Assembly: GCA_963795835.1 (NCBI GenBank)
Contig: CAWCJC010000004.1
Span: 62,001-126,000, forward strand
DNA from: JALYXI01 sp963795835
GTDB lineage: Bacteria > Acidobacteriota > Terriglobia > Bryobacterales > Bryobacteraceae
Direction of reading: 5' to 3'
DNA length: 64,000 nucleotides
Part shown: positions 45,539-54,474 of the stretch, one piece after another
How the letters are laid out: the number at the start of each line of letters is the position of its first letter
Numbering within the stretch: position 1 is the stretch's first letter
Position numbers and translations under genes: made by a program
Notes under the pieces: generated by a model
The model's input: the letters and a program-made list of their open reading frames with translations, nothing else
What the model was told of the DNA's origin: nothing
The model's database searches: none

Positions 45539-46418
45539 ATGTGTCCGTTGAGCCGCCGAGGGTCGATTCCGTTTCTTGCTATTGGCGGCGTTGTCTCTTT
45601 CTTCCTGCGCGTTTAAAGACCGCACGATTGTGCGGGGAAAACACCCTGCTTCGCAAACTCTTCTGACCGCCACCAAAGCGGAACTCATCAAGCGCATTTC
45701 AGACGATTTCGCTACCATCCAGAGTTTCAGCGCTACGGTTGACATGCAGGCTTCAGTGGGAAGCGTCTATAAGGGCCAGATCCGCGATTACACCGATGTT
45801 CAGGCCTATATCGACTTTCGAAAGCCGGCCGATATCCGGGTCGTCGGCTTGTTGCCCGTAGTCCGGACGACCGCTTTCCAAATGGTGTCGGATGGCAAAA
45901 CTTTCAAGGTGTTGCTTGTTGTGCAAAAGAAATTTATCGAAGGGCGTAATGACGCGCCCGCCACGTCGAAGAACAGATTCGAAAATATACGGCCGCAAAC
46001 CTTCCTCTCCGCGATGCTGGTTCAACCGGTCGATACCGCCAATGAGCTGACCCTGCTTGCGGACGATACTACGGAAACAACCGCCTCATATCAGCTCGCC
46101 GTGATCCGGAAGATTGGGGACGACATTTTTGCGCATCGCCGCATCACCTTCGACCGCGTAAACTTTCAGGTTACCGAGCAGCGCGAGTATGATGAAGCCG
46201 GTTCCATTTTGAGCCTGACCCGATACGGCGAATACAAAATTTACAACAACGTTCGATTTCCATCGCACATCCAGATCACGCGCCCCAAAGATGAATATGG
46301 CATTTCTCTGATTGTGGAGAAGCTGGATGTGAACAAGCCAATCACGGATACAAAGTTTGAACTGAACCGTCCTGAAGGGACGGAGCTGCAGGTGATTGGA
46401 GAGCTCGCGCCGAAATGA
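45539..46418 (+). CDS. LolA/LolB-like outer-membrane lipoprotein, frameshifted near the start
   Basis: About 290 residues with a lipobox (LSLSSC) and a LolA-type half-barrel region (ISDDFATIQSFSATVDMQASV, IDFRKPADIRVVGLLP, GKTFKVLLV, YGISLIVEKLDV). The open frame only begins at TTG 45576, which would leave a poor signal peptide. ATG 45539 lies in the frame one base off; dropping one G of the GGG at 45560-45562 joins MCPLSRRG to RFRFLLLAALSLSSCAF, a normal lipoprotein signal with a basic N-region. I therefore read this as a +1 break close to the start. The stop overlaps the ABC permease start (ATGA). Function is unknown; context suggests envelope lipid or lipoprotein traffic. Confidence 0.8.
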
Positions 46419-47512
46419 TTGGCAAGCTCATGATCGAAAACGTCCGGCACCGGCCCATGCCGACCCTTCTCAGTATTCTTCTGATTGGCGTGCCCGTGAC
46501 CCTGATTCTGATACTCGTCGGCCTGAGCGATGGCTTGATTAACGATTCCAAGCGTCGCGCCAACGGTGTCGGCGCGGATATCATCGTACGGCCCCCGAGC
46601 AGCAATATCATGAGCTTCAGCGGGTCCACCATACCGGAGCAGCTCGTCGCAAAGCTGGCCGCGTATCCCCATGTCGTTTTGGCAACAGGCACGGTGAACC
46701 AGAGCGCGGGCGGCTTGTTCGAGACCGTTACCGGTATCGACTACCCCGAGTTCAAGAAGATGAGCGGAGGCTTTGATTTCCTGGAAGGCCACGGTTTCCA
46801 AAACGCGGACGACATCATCTTTGACCGCTACTACGCCGACCAAAAGCACGTCCACGCTGGAATGAAAGTGCATCTCATCAACCGTGACTGGAATGTCGCG
46901 GGAGTTGTCGAGCCGGGCAAGCTTTCTCACGTCTTCGTTCAGCTGCCGGTGCTTCAGAATTTGTTCGGCGCTTCCCACATGCTCAGCGTGATTTACCTCA
47001 AAGTGGACGAGGAGCGGAACATTGAACCCCTGATCGCCCAGCTGAAGACGCGCTTGACGGATTACCCGGTCTTCTCGATGAAAGACTTCATCACCCTCAC
47101 CTCCGTCAGTAACGTTCCGGCTCTGAATACGTTCATCTCCGTGATCATTGGGATTGCCGTGTTGATCGCGTTTGCGGTGGTCTGCCTTTCTATGTATATG
47201 GCGGTGCTGCAACGGACGCGCGAAATCGGGATCTTGAAAGCAATTGGCGCTTCCCGAAGCTTTATCCTCCGCACGATCCTGGCGGAAGCACTCGTAATGG
47301 GTTTGGGCGGCACCGTACTCGGAATCTTGTTGAGCTTTCTTACACGTTGGACTCTGCAACACTTCGTGCCCTCGTCCCTCCCTCAGGCCATCGTGGTGGG
47401 TTGGTGGCCGCGGGCAGCCGTCATTGCGCTCGGCGCCGCCTTGCTGGGGGCGCTCTATCCGGGCCTCTCAGCCGCCCGGCAGGATCCAATCAGGTCGCTC
47501 TCGTATGACTGA
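46415..47512 (+). CDS. ABC transporter permease (FtsX/MacB/LolCE superfamily)
   Basis: 365 residues with type VII ABC topology: one N-terminal transmembrane helix (MPTLLSILLIGVPVTLILILVGL), a periplasmic MacB-type domain about residues 40-230, and three C-terminal helices, with the conserved coupling loop QRTREIGILKAIGASRSFI. Such permeases do mechanotransmission rather than classic transport (LolCDE lipoprotein release, MacB, cell-division FtsEX). The start overlaps the upstream lipoprotein stop (ATGA) and its stop overlaps the ATPase start by 8 bp, so the three form one unit. Confidence 0.92.
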   Translation: MIGKLMIENVRHRPMPTLLSILLIGVPVTLILILVGLSDGLINDSKRRANGVGADIIVRPPSSNIMSFSGSTIPEQLVAKLAAYPHVVLATGTVNQSAGGLFETVTGIDYPEFKKMSGGFDFLEGHGFQNADDIIFDRYYADQKHVHAGMKVHLINRDWNVAGVVEPGKLSHVFVQLPVLQNLFGASHMLSVIYLKVDEERNIEPLIAQLKTRLTDYPVFSMKDFITLTSVSNVPALNTFISVIIGIAVLIAFAVVCLSMYMAVLQRTREIGILKAIGASRSFILRTILAEALVMGLGGTVLGILLSFLTRWTLQHFVPSSLPQAIVVGWWPRAAVIALGAALLGALYPGLSAARQDPIRSLSYD

Positions 47513-48191
47513 GCCAATCATTTCCATTCGCGGCTTGCGTAAGGTGTTTCGCGTGGGCCAACTGGATGTCGAAGCTCTGCGCGGCGTTGATCTCGACGTG
47601 CCTGCGGGAGAGTTCTTAAGCGTCGTGGGTCCTTCCGGCTCAGGAAAGTCGACCCTGTTCCACATCGTGGGCGCTCTTACGCCACCCACTGCCGGCTCCG
47701 TCCACATTTCCGGTAAGGACCTTAGCTCACTCACTGATTCCGGCCGCACAAAATTGCGGCAAAGCATGGTGGGCTTCGTATTTCAAAAATTCAACCTCCT
47801 GCCGACGTTAACGGCACAGGACAACATTGCGGTTGCTCGCAGTCTGGCGGGGGACTCAGTGAAACGTAGCGCGTCCGATGATGCGGAATTCGCAAACATC
47901 CTCGATCTTCTCGGGATTGCGCATCGGCTTAATCACAAACCGAATGCCCTCTCAGGCGGCGAACAGCAGCGCGTCGCCCTCGCACGAGCTTTGGTCAATA
48001 AACCCATGATCGTCTTGGCCGACGAGCCAACGGGAAACCTGGACTCGAAGAACTCTGACGCCGTCCTGAATCTTCTTCGCGATGTGAATCGCCGTCTCGG
48101 TCAGACGATTCTAATGATCACGCACAATCCAGAGGCGGCGGCCTTCGGCGATCGAACGGTCCACATGAGAGACGGCCGGATTGCCGTCTGA
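47505..48191 (+). CDS. ABC transporter ATP-binding protein (LolD/MacB type)
   Basis: 228 residues. Walker A GPSGSGKST, Q-loop FVFQKFNLLPTL, signature LSGGEQQRVALARAL, Walker B MIVLADEPTGNLDS with catalytic Glu, H-loop MITHN. The FQKFNLLP and ADEPTGNLDS stretches place it in the LolD/MacB/FtsE group, matching the permease it overlaps. ATG 47505 is chosen over a longer frame because it starts at the ABC domain (MTEPIISIRGLRKVF) with the 8-bp overlap. Confidence 0.94.
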   Translation: MTEPIISIRGLRKVFRVGQLDVEALRGVDLDVPAGEFLSVVGPSGSGKSTLFHIVGALTPPTAGSVHISGKDLSSLTDSGRTKLRQSMVGFVFQKFNLLPTLTAQDNIAVARSLAGDSVKRSASDDAEFANILDLLGIAHRLNHKPNALSGGEQQRVALARALVNKPMIVLADEPTGNLDSKNSDAVLNLLRDVNRRLGQTILMITHNPEAAAFGDRTVHMRDGRIAV

Positions 48192-48327
48192 TACCGCCGG
48201 GGGAAGCAGATGTGAGCTCCTGCCATTGCTGGCCTGAGCCTCCCTCACAATCCGCTTTCCGTCACCCGGCATAACCTTTCTATCGGCGTCCTCTGGTAGA
48301 ACTTTAGGCTTCGGATATTCTATTTAC

Positions 48328-48882
48328 ATGCGAAGTTCGAGTTCGATTGTTTCAGCAATAGCCGGTACTCTCCTGGTAGGAACTATGTTTGGTGCGTCCA
48401 ATCTCTACAATTTCAAGGTGTCCTCCATCGACAATCAGCCCGTAACCCTCAGCGCGTACCAGGGTAAGGTGCTGCTGATGGTAAACGTGGCGAGCCAATG
48501 CGGCTACACGCCTCAATACGCCGGGCTTGAGGCGCTGTACGAAAAATACAAGGATAAGGGCTTGGTGGTGATGGGTTTCCCGGCGAACAATTTCGGCGCG
48601 CAGGAACCCGGCACAAATGAAGAAATCAAGACCTTTTGTTCGCGTAAGTATTCCGTCAAGTTCCCCATGTTCTCGAAGATCTCGGTAAAGGGCGGCGATG
48701 AAGCGCCACTCTACCAATACCTGACCACAACGGCGAATCCCTCCACAGCCGGGGAGATTAAGTGGAACTTCACCAAGTTCCTGGTCGATAAACAAGGGAA
48801 CGTGATTGCCCGCTTCGAACCGAATGTCACTCCGGATTCCCCCGAAGTCACTACCGCAATTGAAAAAGCGCTCGCGAAGTAG
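48328..48882 (+). CDS. Glutathione-peroxidase-family thiol peroxidase, exported
   Basis: 184 residues. Catalytic cysteine in NVASQCGYTPQYAGLE (Cys form, no selenocysteine), the Gln/Trp partners in GFPANNFGAQEPGT and IKWNFTKFLVD. N-terminus MRSSSSIVSAIAGTLLVGTMFGAS looks like a signal peptide or anchor, so it probably acts in the periplasm. The second conserved cysteine (FCSRKYSV) suggests a thioredoxin-dependent mechanism, as in most bacterial members. A 136-bp gap precedes it, in which I saw no clear regulatory motif. Confidence 0.9.
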   Translation: MRSSSSIVSAIAGTLLVGTMFGASNLYNFKVSSIDNQPVTLSAYQGKVLLMVNVASQCGYTPQYAGLEALYEKYKDKGLVVMGFPANNFGAQEPGTNEEIKTFCSRKYSVKFPMFSKISVKGGDEAPLYQYLTTTANPSTAGEIKWNFTKFLVDKQGNVIARFEPNVTPDSPEVTTAIEKALAK

Positions 48883-48885
48883 CTA

Positions 48886-49788
48886 TTAAAGCGGAGTCTT
48901 GCCGCCTGTCGCGCCATAAACTTCGCCGCTGGCATACCTCGCTTCGTTCGAGGCCAGAAACACATACAACGGAGCGAGTTCCACCGGCTGCGCAGGACGC
49001 TCAAACACCGTCGTTTTCCCAAATTCCGCGACTTTCTCGGGGGGCATGGTCGAAGGGATCAAAGGGGTCCAAACCGGCCCGGGGGCAACTGCGTTTACGC
49101 GGATCCCTTTCTTGATCGCCGTTTGCGCAAAGCCCTTTGTAAAGTTTGCAATAGCCGCCTTCGTGGGCGAGTAGGACAGCAGATTTGGGCTCGGTACCAA
49201 CGCCTGAATCGATGCCGTGTTAAGAATCGCGCTGCCCGGTTGCATCACCCGGAAGGCCGCTTTGCTCAGGTAAAAAGTGGCGTAAATATTGGTGCGAAAT
49301 GTCCGGTCGAACTCCTCGGCGGTGAACTCTTCGATCGAGTCGTGCGTCACTTGGAAAGCCGCGTTGTTCACCAGGATATCGAGTGAGCCGAATGCCTGAA
49401 CGGTATGTTCCACCAACTCCTGGCAGTGCGCCTCCTGTTGAATATCGCCGGGAAGAACCAAAGCCTTCATTCCCGCTTCCTTTACCCAGCGAGCGGATTC
49501 CTCAGCATCTTTGACCTCCTCCGGCAGGCAGCTGATTGCGACATTCGCGCCCTCCCGCGCGAACGCGATGGCCACGGCGCGCCCAATCCCGCTGTCGCCG
49601 CCGGTAATCAACGCGCAGCGGCCCGTCAATCTGCCGGAGCCAACATAGCTGGTTTCGCCATGGTCCGCGGTGACCGGCATTTCGGCTTCATGTCCCGGCC
49701 TTGAAATCGACTGTTTCGGAAACGGAGGCTTTGGGCCCGCTTCACGCGGATCCTGCAAACTTGTGGACTGAATCTTAATCTCTGACAT
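48886..49788 (-). CDS. Short-chain dehydrogenase/reductase (YhdF/YdaD-like)
   Basis: 300-residue classical SDR. Cofactor motif LITGGDSGIGRAVAIAFA, NNAA (ILVNNAAFQ), catalytic serine in NTASIQ and Tyr-x3-Lys in YSPTKAAIAN; the about 45-residue N-terminal extension (PKPPFPKQSISRPGHEAEM) and the C-terminal YASGEVYGATGG are typical of the glucose-dehydrogenase-like general-stress SDRs (YhdF, YhxC, YdaD). The substrate is unknown. Ends 3 bp after the glutathione peroxidase stop, convergently. Confidence 0.9.
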   Translation of the reverse strand: MSEIKIQSTSLQDPREAGPKPPFPKQSISRPGHEAEMPVTADHGETSYVGSGRLTGRCALITGGDSGIGRAVAIAFAREGANVAISCLPEEVKDAEESARWVKEAGMKALVLPGDIQQEAHCQELVEHTVQAFGSLDILVNNAAFQVTHDSIEEFTAEEFDRTFRTNIYATFYLSKAAFRVMQPGSAILNTASIQALVPSPNLLSYSPTKAAIANFTKGFAQTAIKKGIRVNAVAPGPVWTPLIPSTMPPEKVAEFGKTTVFERPAQPVELAPLYVFLASNEARYASGEVYGATGGKTPL

Positions 49789-49832
49789 GTGTCAGAGCGA
49801 GGCACGCCAGCCGCCAAATTTAGAGCTCTTGC

Positions 49833-49908
49833 TGGTGAGCGCGGTAGGAATCGAACCTACAACCTAGTGATTAAGAGTCACTTGCTCTGCCAATTGAGCT
49901 ACGCGCCC
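49833..49908 (-). tRNA. tRNA-Lys (CTT)
   Basis: 76-nt cloverleaf on the minus strand, acceptor GGGCGCG/CGCGCTC with one G:U pair, anticodon stem AGTGA/TCACT, loop CTCTTAA giving anticodon CTT, T-loop GTTCGATTC and encoded CCA. A TACACT hexamer on the same strand (49929-49934), about 21 bp upstream, is a likely -10 box. Confidence 0.96.
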
Positions 49909-49977
49909 TCTCGAGGGAAACTTTTCACAGTGTAGCACCGGACCGCCGCGCGATTCTACAATGGTTCCGGATGACGC

Positions 49978-51390
49978 GTGTTCAGTAACCAGCATCGCAA
50001 AGCGAAACTGCTCTTCGGGCTCGCCGATATCCTGCTCGCCGCGCTCGCTTTCGGAGCCGCCTACCAGACCCGCCTGGCGCTCTCGCTGAAACACAGTTTT
50101 TTCTTCTCTTCCGAACTTACCGCGCTGGTACTCGGACTCTGCGTTCTCACACTCGTCCTGAGCGGTTATTGGCTTGATGTTTACGCCCGCCTGGGCACAG
50201 GCGAACGCCGAGTCGTCTTGCGGGATTCGCTCCGCCAGTGCGGCTACGGCGCCGTCGGTTTGATTTTCTGCGAATTCGCGCTGCGGTTGGACCTTAGCCG
50301 TCCCTTCCTGTTCCTCTTCGTTGTTTATTCATGGGTGCTCCTGATTACTTTTCGACTCGGAGCAGGACGCCTTGTAGGTGTAATTCGAAGGGAGTTTGGA
50401 TCTCTGCGCTATGTGATGGTCGTAGGGCTGGGCGACCGTGCGCTACGCCTGGGCCGCGCCCTTGAAGCCGCCCGAGACCAGGGCGTACGCCTTCGCGGGT
50501 TCCTTGATGACCAAAATTCTGCCCCCTCTGAGATTCATCTTGCGCAAACGTACCCCGTTCTGCCGCTATCCGATCTGCCCGCGCTTCTGCGCCGTGAGGT
50601 GATCGACGAAGTGATGTTTGCGGTTGAAAGTGAAGCCCTAGGCGCACTTGAACCCGTCTTCCTCGAATGCGACGAAGAAGGCGTCCGCACCCGCGTGGCG
50701 GTCGATTTCTTCCCACACGTGAACAGTGAAATGCATCTTGACCGCCTGGGCGCCACCCCGCTGCTCACTTTTTCTGCCGCTCCCGACGACGAAGTCCGTC
50801 TCCTGATGAAACGCGCCATTGATATCCTGCTCGCCACGGCGGCGCTCGTTGTTACGCTTCCCTTTCTGCTGCTGATCGCCCTTGCCATCCGCCTCGATTC
50901 TCCCGGCCCCGTCATCTTCCGCCAACAGCGCTGCGGGCTCAACGGGCGGCTCTTCACCTTCTACAAATTCCGCTCCATGTGTGAAGATGCGGAAGCTCGC
51001 AAGGCCGATTACATCCACCTCAGCCAGCGCGATCTCGCCACCAAAATCCCAAACGATCCCCGGCTCACCCCCCTTGGCCGTTACCTGCGCCGTTTCTCCA
51101 TCGATGAGCTCCCGCAGTTGTTGAATATACTGAGGGGCGATATGTCGCTGGTCGGCCCCCGTCCCGCCATTCCGAGTGAGGTGGCTATGTATCAGGTTTG
51201 GCAGCGCAGGCGTCTTCGCATGCGGCCGGGCCTCACATGCCTCTGGGCTCTTAACGGCCGCGATGCGGTGGACTTTGAGACGTGGATGAAAATGGACATG
51301 CAATACATCGATAACTGGTCGTTAGGCCTCGATTGGAAAATTCTGTTCTGCACCATCCCCCAAGTGGTTCTTGGCAAAGGAGCGCATTAG
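49978..51390 (+). CDS. Polyprenyl-phosphate sugar phosphotransferase (WbaP/exopolysaccharide initiation family)
   Basis: Integral membrane enzyme that starts a polysaccharide repeat by transferring a sugar phosphate to undecaprenyl phosphate. About four to five N-terminal helices, a CoA-binding-like Rossmann region (VMVVGLGDRALRLGRAL), then the bacterial sugar transferase domain from about residue 275 (KRAIDILLATAALVVTLPF, FRQQRCGLNGRLFTFYKFRSM, DELPQLLNILRGDMSLVGPRP). Start GTG 49978; an ATG at 49971 lies one base out of frame (ATGACGCGT), which would join smoothly if one G were extra, so the start is uncertain. No glycosyltransferase cluster adjoins. Upstream of a PyrE-like gene, 7 bp apart. 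Confidence 0.92.
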   Translation: MFSNQHRKAKLLFGLADILLAALAFGAAYQTRLALSLKHSFFFSSELTALVLGLCVLTLVLSGYWLDVYARLGTGERRVVLRDSLRQCGYGAVGLIFCEFALRLDLSRPFLFLFVVYSWVLLITFRLGAGRLVGVIRREFGSLRYVMVVGLGDRALRLGRALEAARDQGVRLRGFLDDQNSAPSEIHLAQTYPVLPLSDLPALLRREVIDEVMFAVESEALGALEPVFLECDEEGVRTRVAVDFFPHVNSEMHLDRLGATPLLTFSAAPDDEVRLLMKRAIDILLATAALVVTLPFLLLIALAIRLDSPGPVIFRQQRCGLNGRLFTFYKFRSMCEDAEARKADYIHLSQRDLATKIPNDPRLTPLGRYLRRFSIDELPQLLNILRGDMSLVGPRPAIPSEVAMYQVWQRRRLRMRPGLTCLWALNGRDAVDFETWMKMDMQYIDNWSLGLDWKILFCTIPQVVLGKGAH

Positions 51391-51397
51391 CGCACCC

Positions 51398-52015
51398 ATG
51401 CACCTGATACCGACGCAAGAAGAAGTGGTTTCACTCCTCACTGAAACGGGAGCCCTGCGAAAGGGGCACTTCGAATATCCGGACGGCATGCATTCGAATG
51501 AGTACCTGCAGACACCGCTCGTGATGCGGAATTACCAATACGCGCGCATCCTGAGCGTAGGCTTAAGCCGCCTGCTTCGCTCAAACTCCGAGATTCGCGC
51601 GAATATTCCCGAACTTTCCATCGTGGCCCCCGCAACTGGAGGGCTGCCAATCGCTTATGGTGTCTGCGAAGCCCTTCGCGCCAAACAGGTGTACTGGGCC
51701 GAACGCGATGCGGAGGACAAGCCCATGCGGTTCCGCCAATTTATGGATCAGAAACCGGGCGAACAGGTGATTCTGGTGGACGATATCCTGCGCAGCGGCG
51801 ACAAGCTGACCCAGATGCGGGCTCTCCTCGAAGAGAATGGCGCAAAGGTAATCGGTCTCGCCGTGTTGATTCATCAACCCACGCCTCACACACGTAAATT
51901 CGGAAGCCTTCCTTTCTACTACCTTGCAAAACTCGAGGCCAGCTACTACACAGATGCCGAGCACTGCGAATTGTGCAAACAGGGCGTTTCCTTACAAAAA
52001 GTTTGGGTGGGCTAG
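51398..52015 (+). CDS. pyrE: Orotate phosphoribosyltransferase-like protein
   Basis: Type I phosphoribosyltransferase, 205 residues. PRPP-binding motif VILVDDILRSGDKL is a diverged form of the PyrE motif; the N-terminal LLTETGALRKGHFEYPDGMHSNEYLQTPLVM matches the OPRT substrate region (usually GHF-LSSG--S--Y). A CELC near the C-terminus is an oddity. ATG 51398 is chosen because it starts the fold; an upstream ATG overlaps the sugar transferase. Likely UMP synthesis, though another purine/pyrimidine PRTase cannot be excluded. Confidence 0.8.
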   Translation: MHLIPTQEEVVSLLTETGALRKGHFEYPDGMHSNEYLQTPLVMRNYQYARILSVGLSRLLRSNSEIRANIPELSIVAPATGGLPIAYGVCEALRAKQVYWAERDAEDKPMRFRQFMDQKPGEQVILVDDILRSGDKLTQMRALLEENGAKVIGLAVLIHQPTPHTRKFGSLPFYYLAKLEASYYTDAEHCELCKQGVSLQKVWVG

Positions 52016-52177
52016 GGAAATGTCAACGAAATGAACAACCTAGCTCGCATTCTTTTGAATGCTCAACTAAAGTGCATTCCGTTACAAATTCTTTGCATCT
52101 TCAGTCCTTCAGGAATTTACCCGGGTGATATCCACATAGATTTCCACAGATCCAGTGGATTTTCCGAGGGTGACCCC

Positions 52178-53959
52178 GTGAAACTCACGTTTATTGATTG
52201 GTGCGTTGTCGCCGGATATTTTCTTTTCAATATTGCAATTGGGCTGTACTACAAGGCTCGCGCGGGAAAGAATATGTCGGAATTCTTTCTCGGTGGCCGC
52301 AATATCCCCTGGTGGCTGGCCGGTACCAGCATGGTCGCCACCACGTTCGGCGCCGATACACCCTTGGCTGTCACAGGAATGGTGGCCCGCAATGGCGTAG
52401 CTGGAAATTGGCTCTGGTGGAACTTCGTCGCCAGCGGAATGCTCACGGTATTCCTTTTCGCCCGGCTCTGGCGTCGGGCCGGCGTCATGACCGATGTTGA
52501 ATTTGCGGAACTTCGTTATTCCGGAAAACCTGCTGCCTTCCTGAGGGGCTTCCGCGCGCTTTATCTCGGCATCCCGATCAATTGCATCATTCTCGGCTGG
52601 GTGAATCTCGCGATGGTGAAAATCCTCATGCTGATCCTTGGCGTTAGTAAAGACGAATCGCTGCTGATCGTGGTGGGCATCATCGCCCTCACCGCCGCCA
52701 TCTCCGTCCTTTCCGGTCTCTGGGGAGTGCTGGTTACGGACATGTTCCAGTTCGTCGTCAAGATGACGATGGTGATCGTACTTGCCTTCGCGGCAGTTCA
52801 CGCCGTGGGGGGAATCGGCGCGATGAAAGAGAAGCTTGCCTTGATCGACCAAGCAAAGGGGTTGGCGACCGGCACAGCGGGCTCCGCACTCAGCTTCGTC
52901 CCGGACCTGAATTCCGCCTGGATGCCCATGATCACGTTCCTTGTCTATATCTCGGTTAACTGGTGGGCAACCTGGTACCCCGGCGCGGAACCCGGAGGCG
53001 GCGGCTATATCGCGCAGCGTATGTTCAGCGCCAAGGACGAGCGCCACTCGCTACTCGCCACGCTCTGGTTCAACATCGCGCATTACGCCCTCCGGCCCTG
53101 GCCATGGATTCTGGTCGGCCTTGCTTCCGTGATCCTTTACCCGAACCTTGCTGACCCGGAAACCGGCTATGTGCGGGTGATGATTGATTATCTTCCGCCC
53201 TACCTTCGCGGCCTGATGGTCGCGGCCTTTATGGCCGCTTTCATGTCCACAATCGGGACTCAGCTCAATTGGGGAGCCAGTTACCTGGTGAACGATTTCT
53301 ACCGCCGCTTTTGGAAACCCAACGAGACGGATCGCCATTACGTGCTCGCGGCGCAAGCTGCGACAGTTCTGCTGACCGTGGTTTCCGCAGTAATTACTCG
53401 CTATATGGACTCCATCTCCGGGGCCTGGAAACTGCTGCTGCTCACCGGCGCGGGCACCGGCACCGTGCTCATTCTCCGCTGGTACTGGTGGCGCATCAAC
53501 GCCTGGAGCGAAGTTTCCGCCATGATCAGCGCCTTCGTAGTCTCCATCGTTTTGCAGACCGTCTTCGGGCTTTCGAGCGACGACCCGGTGCAGTTCGCAC
53601 ACATCATGTTGATCACGGTCGCCATCACGACTGTCGTCTGGCTCGCCGCTACGTTCGCCACTGCCCCTGAACCGGCGGCCAAACTTGAAGCCTTCTATCG
53701 CCGCGTACGGCCTAGCGAGTTTGGCTGGAAACCCATCGCCCGCCTGGCCAGCGATGTTCCTCCCGCCCGCGATTTCGGCTGGAACCTGGTCGATTGGCTG
53801 AGCGGCTGCGCGCTGATTTACGGCGCGCTCTTCGGCACGGGTAAAATCATATTGCAGGAGACTATGACCGGCGTGCTCTTCCTGGGTGTTGCTTTTCTGG
53901 CAAGCCTGGTGATCTATTTCGACCTTTCCCGGCGCGGCTGGAAGACGGTGGCCGAATGA
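52178..53959 (+). CDS. Sodium:solute symporter (SSS family)
   Basis: About 593 residues with 13-14 transmembrane helices. Family segments: FFLGGRNIPWWLAGTSMVATTFGADTPL, WVNLAMVKILMLILGV, GLWGVLVTDMFQFVVKM (the sodium-site region), WWATWYPGAEPGGGGYIAQRMFS and FMSTIGTQLNWGASYLVNDFY. GTG 52178 has GAGG nine bases upstream; the longer open frame to 52031 adds a hydrophobic tract with no ribosome site. The leader 52016-52177 (162 bp) shows nothing else clear. The solute is unknown. Its stop overlaps the methyltransferase start (ATGA). Confidence 0.92.
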   Translation: MKLTFIDWCVVAGYFLFNIAIGLYYKARAGKNMSEFFLGGRNIPWWLAGTSMVATTFGADTPLAVTGMVARNGVAGNWLWWNFVASGMLTVFLFARLWRRAGVMTDVEFAELRYSGKPAAFLRGFRALYLGIPINCIILGWVNLAMVKILMLILGVSKDESLLIVVGIIALTAAISVLSGLWGVLVTDMFQFVVKMTMVIVLAFAAVHAVGGIGAMKEKLALIDQAKGLATGTAGSALSFVPDLNSAWMPMITFLVYISVNWWATWYPGAEPGGGGYIAQRMFSAKDERHSLLATLWFNIAHYALRPWPWILVGLASVILYPNLADPETGYVRVMIDYLPPYLRGLMVAAFMAAFMSTIGTQLNWGASYLVNDFYRRFWKPNETDRHYVLAAQAATVLLTVVSAVITRYMDSISGAWKLLLLTGAGTGTVLILRWYWWRINAWSEVSAMISAFVVSIVLQTVFGLSSDDPVQFAHIMLITVAITTVVWLAATFATAPEPAAKLEAFYRRVRPSEFGWKPIARLASDVPPARDFGWNLVDWLSGCALIYGALFGTGKIILQETMTGVLFLGVAFLASLVIYFDLSRRGWKTVAE

Positions 53960-54474
53960 AATTGCTGTTCCTGCTGTTCAGCGCGGCTGCGCTCCAGGCC
54001 CAGGTCGAAAAGCTGGCGCCCTACTACCCCACACCCGAAACGATCGTGGACAAGATGCTTCAACTGGGCGGCCTGCGGGCGGGCGAAAAGATGTTTGACC
54101 TGGGCAGCGGCGACGGTCGAATCGTGATTCTTGCCGCGAAGAAATATCACGCCGAAGCCATCGGCGTGGAGTATGACAAAGACCTGGTCAAACAAAGCGA
54201 CGCTAAAATCCGCAAGCTCAACCTGCAGGGCAGCGCCCACATCATACACGGCGATATCTTCGACCAGAACTACGGCAGCGCGGATCTGGTCACGGTGTAT
54301 CTGCTGCCCACTTCGAACGATAAGGTGCGCCCGCTCCTCGAAAAGCAGCTGAAGAAAGGCGCGCGCGTCGTAGCTCACGATTTCGAATTCAGCGGCTGGA
54401 AGCCCATCAAGACGGAAACCATCGATGATGACGGCGAAGGCCGCAGCCACACTTTGTTTCTCTATCAGCGCTAG
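53956..54474 (+). CDS. Exported class I SAM-dependent methyltransferase (FAM173/lysine-methyltransferase-like)
   Basis: 172 residues. SAM motif I MFDLGSGDGRIVI, acidic end of strand 2 GVEYDKDLV, later segment LVTVYLLPTSNDKVRPLLEK and VVAHDF. The YPTPETIVDKML and YLLPTSNDK segments resemble the FAM173 group of protein-lysine methyltransferases. Oddly it starts MKLLFLLFSAAALQAQ, a good cleavable signal peptide, though S-adenosylmethionine is cytosolic; the hydrophobic stretch may instead be a membrane anchor as in FAM173 proteins. ATGA overlap with the symporter. Confidence 0.85.
   Translation: MKLLFLLFSAAALQAQVEKLAPYYPTPETIVDKMLQLGGLRAGEKMFDLGSGDGRIVILAAKKYHAEAIGVEYDKDLVKQSDAKIRKLNLQGSAHIIHGDIFDQNYGSADLVTVYLLPTSNDKVRPLLEKQLKKGARVVAHDFEFSGWKPIKTETIDDDGEGRSHTLFLYQR

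Noticed and set aside
46241..47362. 373-codon minus-strand frame opposite the ABC permease
   Set aside because: Antisense to a clear permease; low-complexity His/Asp-rich translation.
49971..49980. Eighth frameshift at the start of the sugar transferase
   Set aside because: Dropping one G would join ATG ACG CGT to TTC AGT, but GTG 49978 is an acceptable start, so the evidence is too weak to count.
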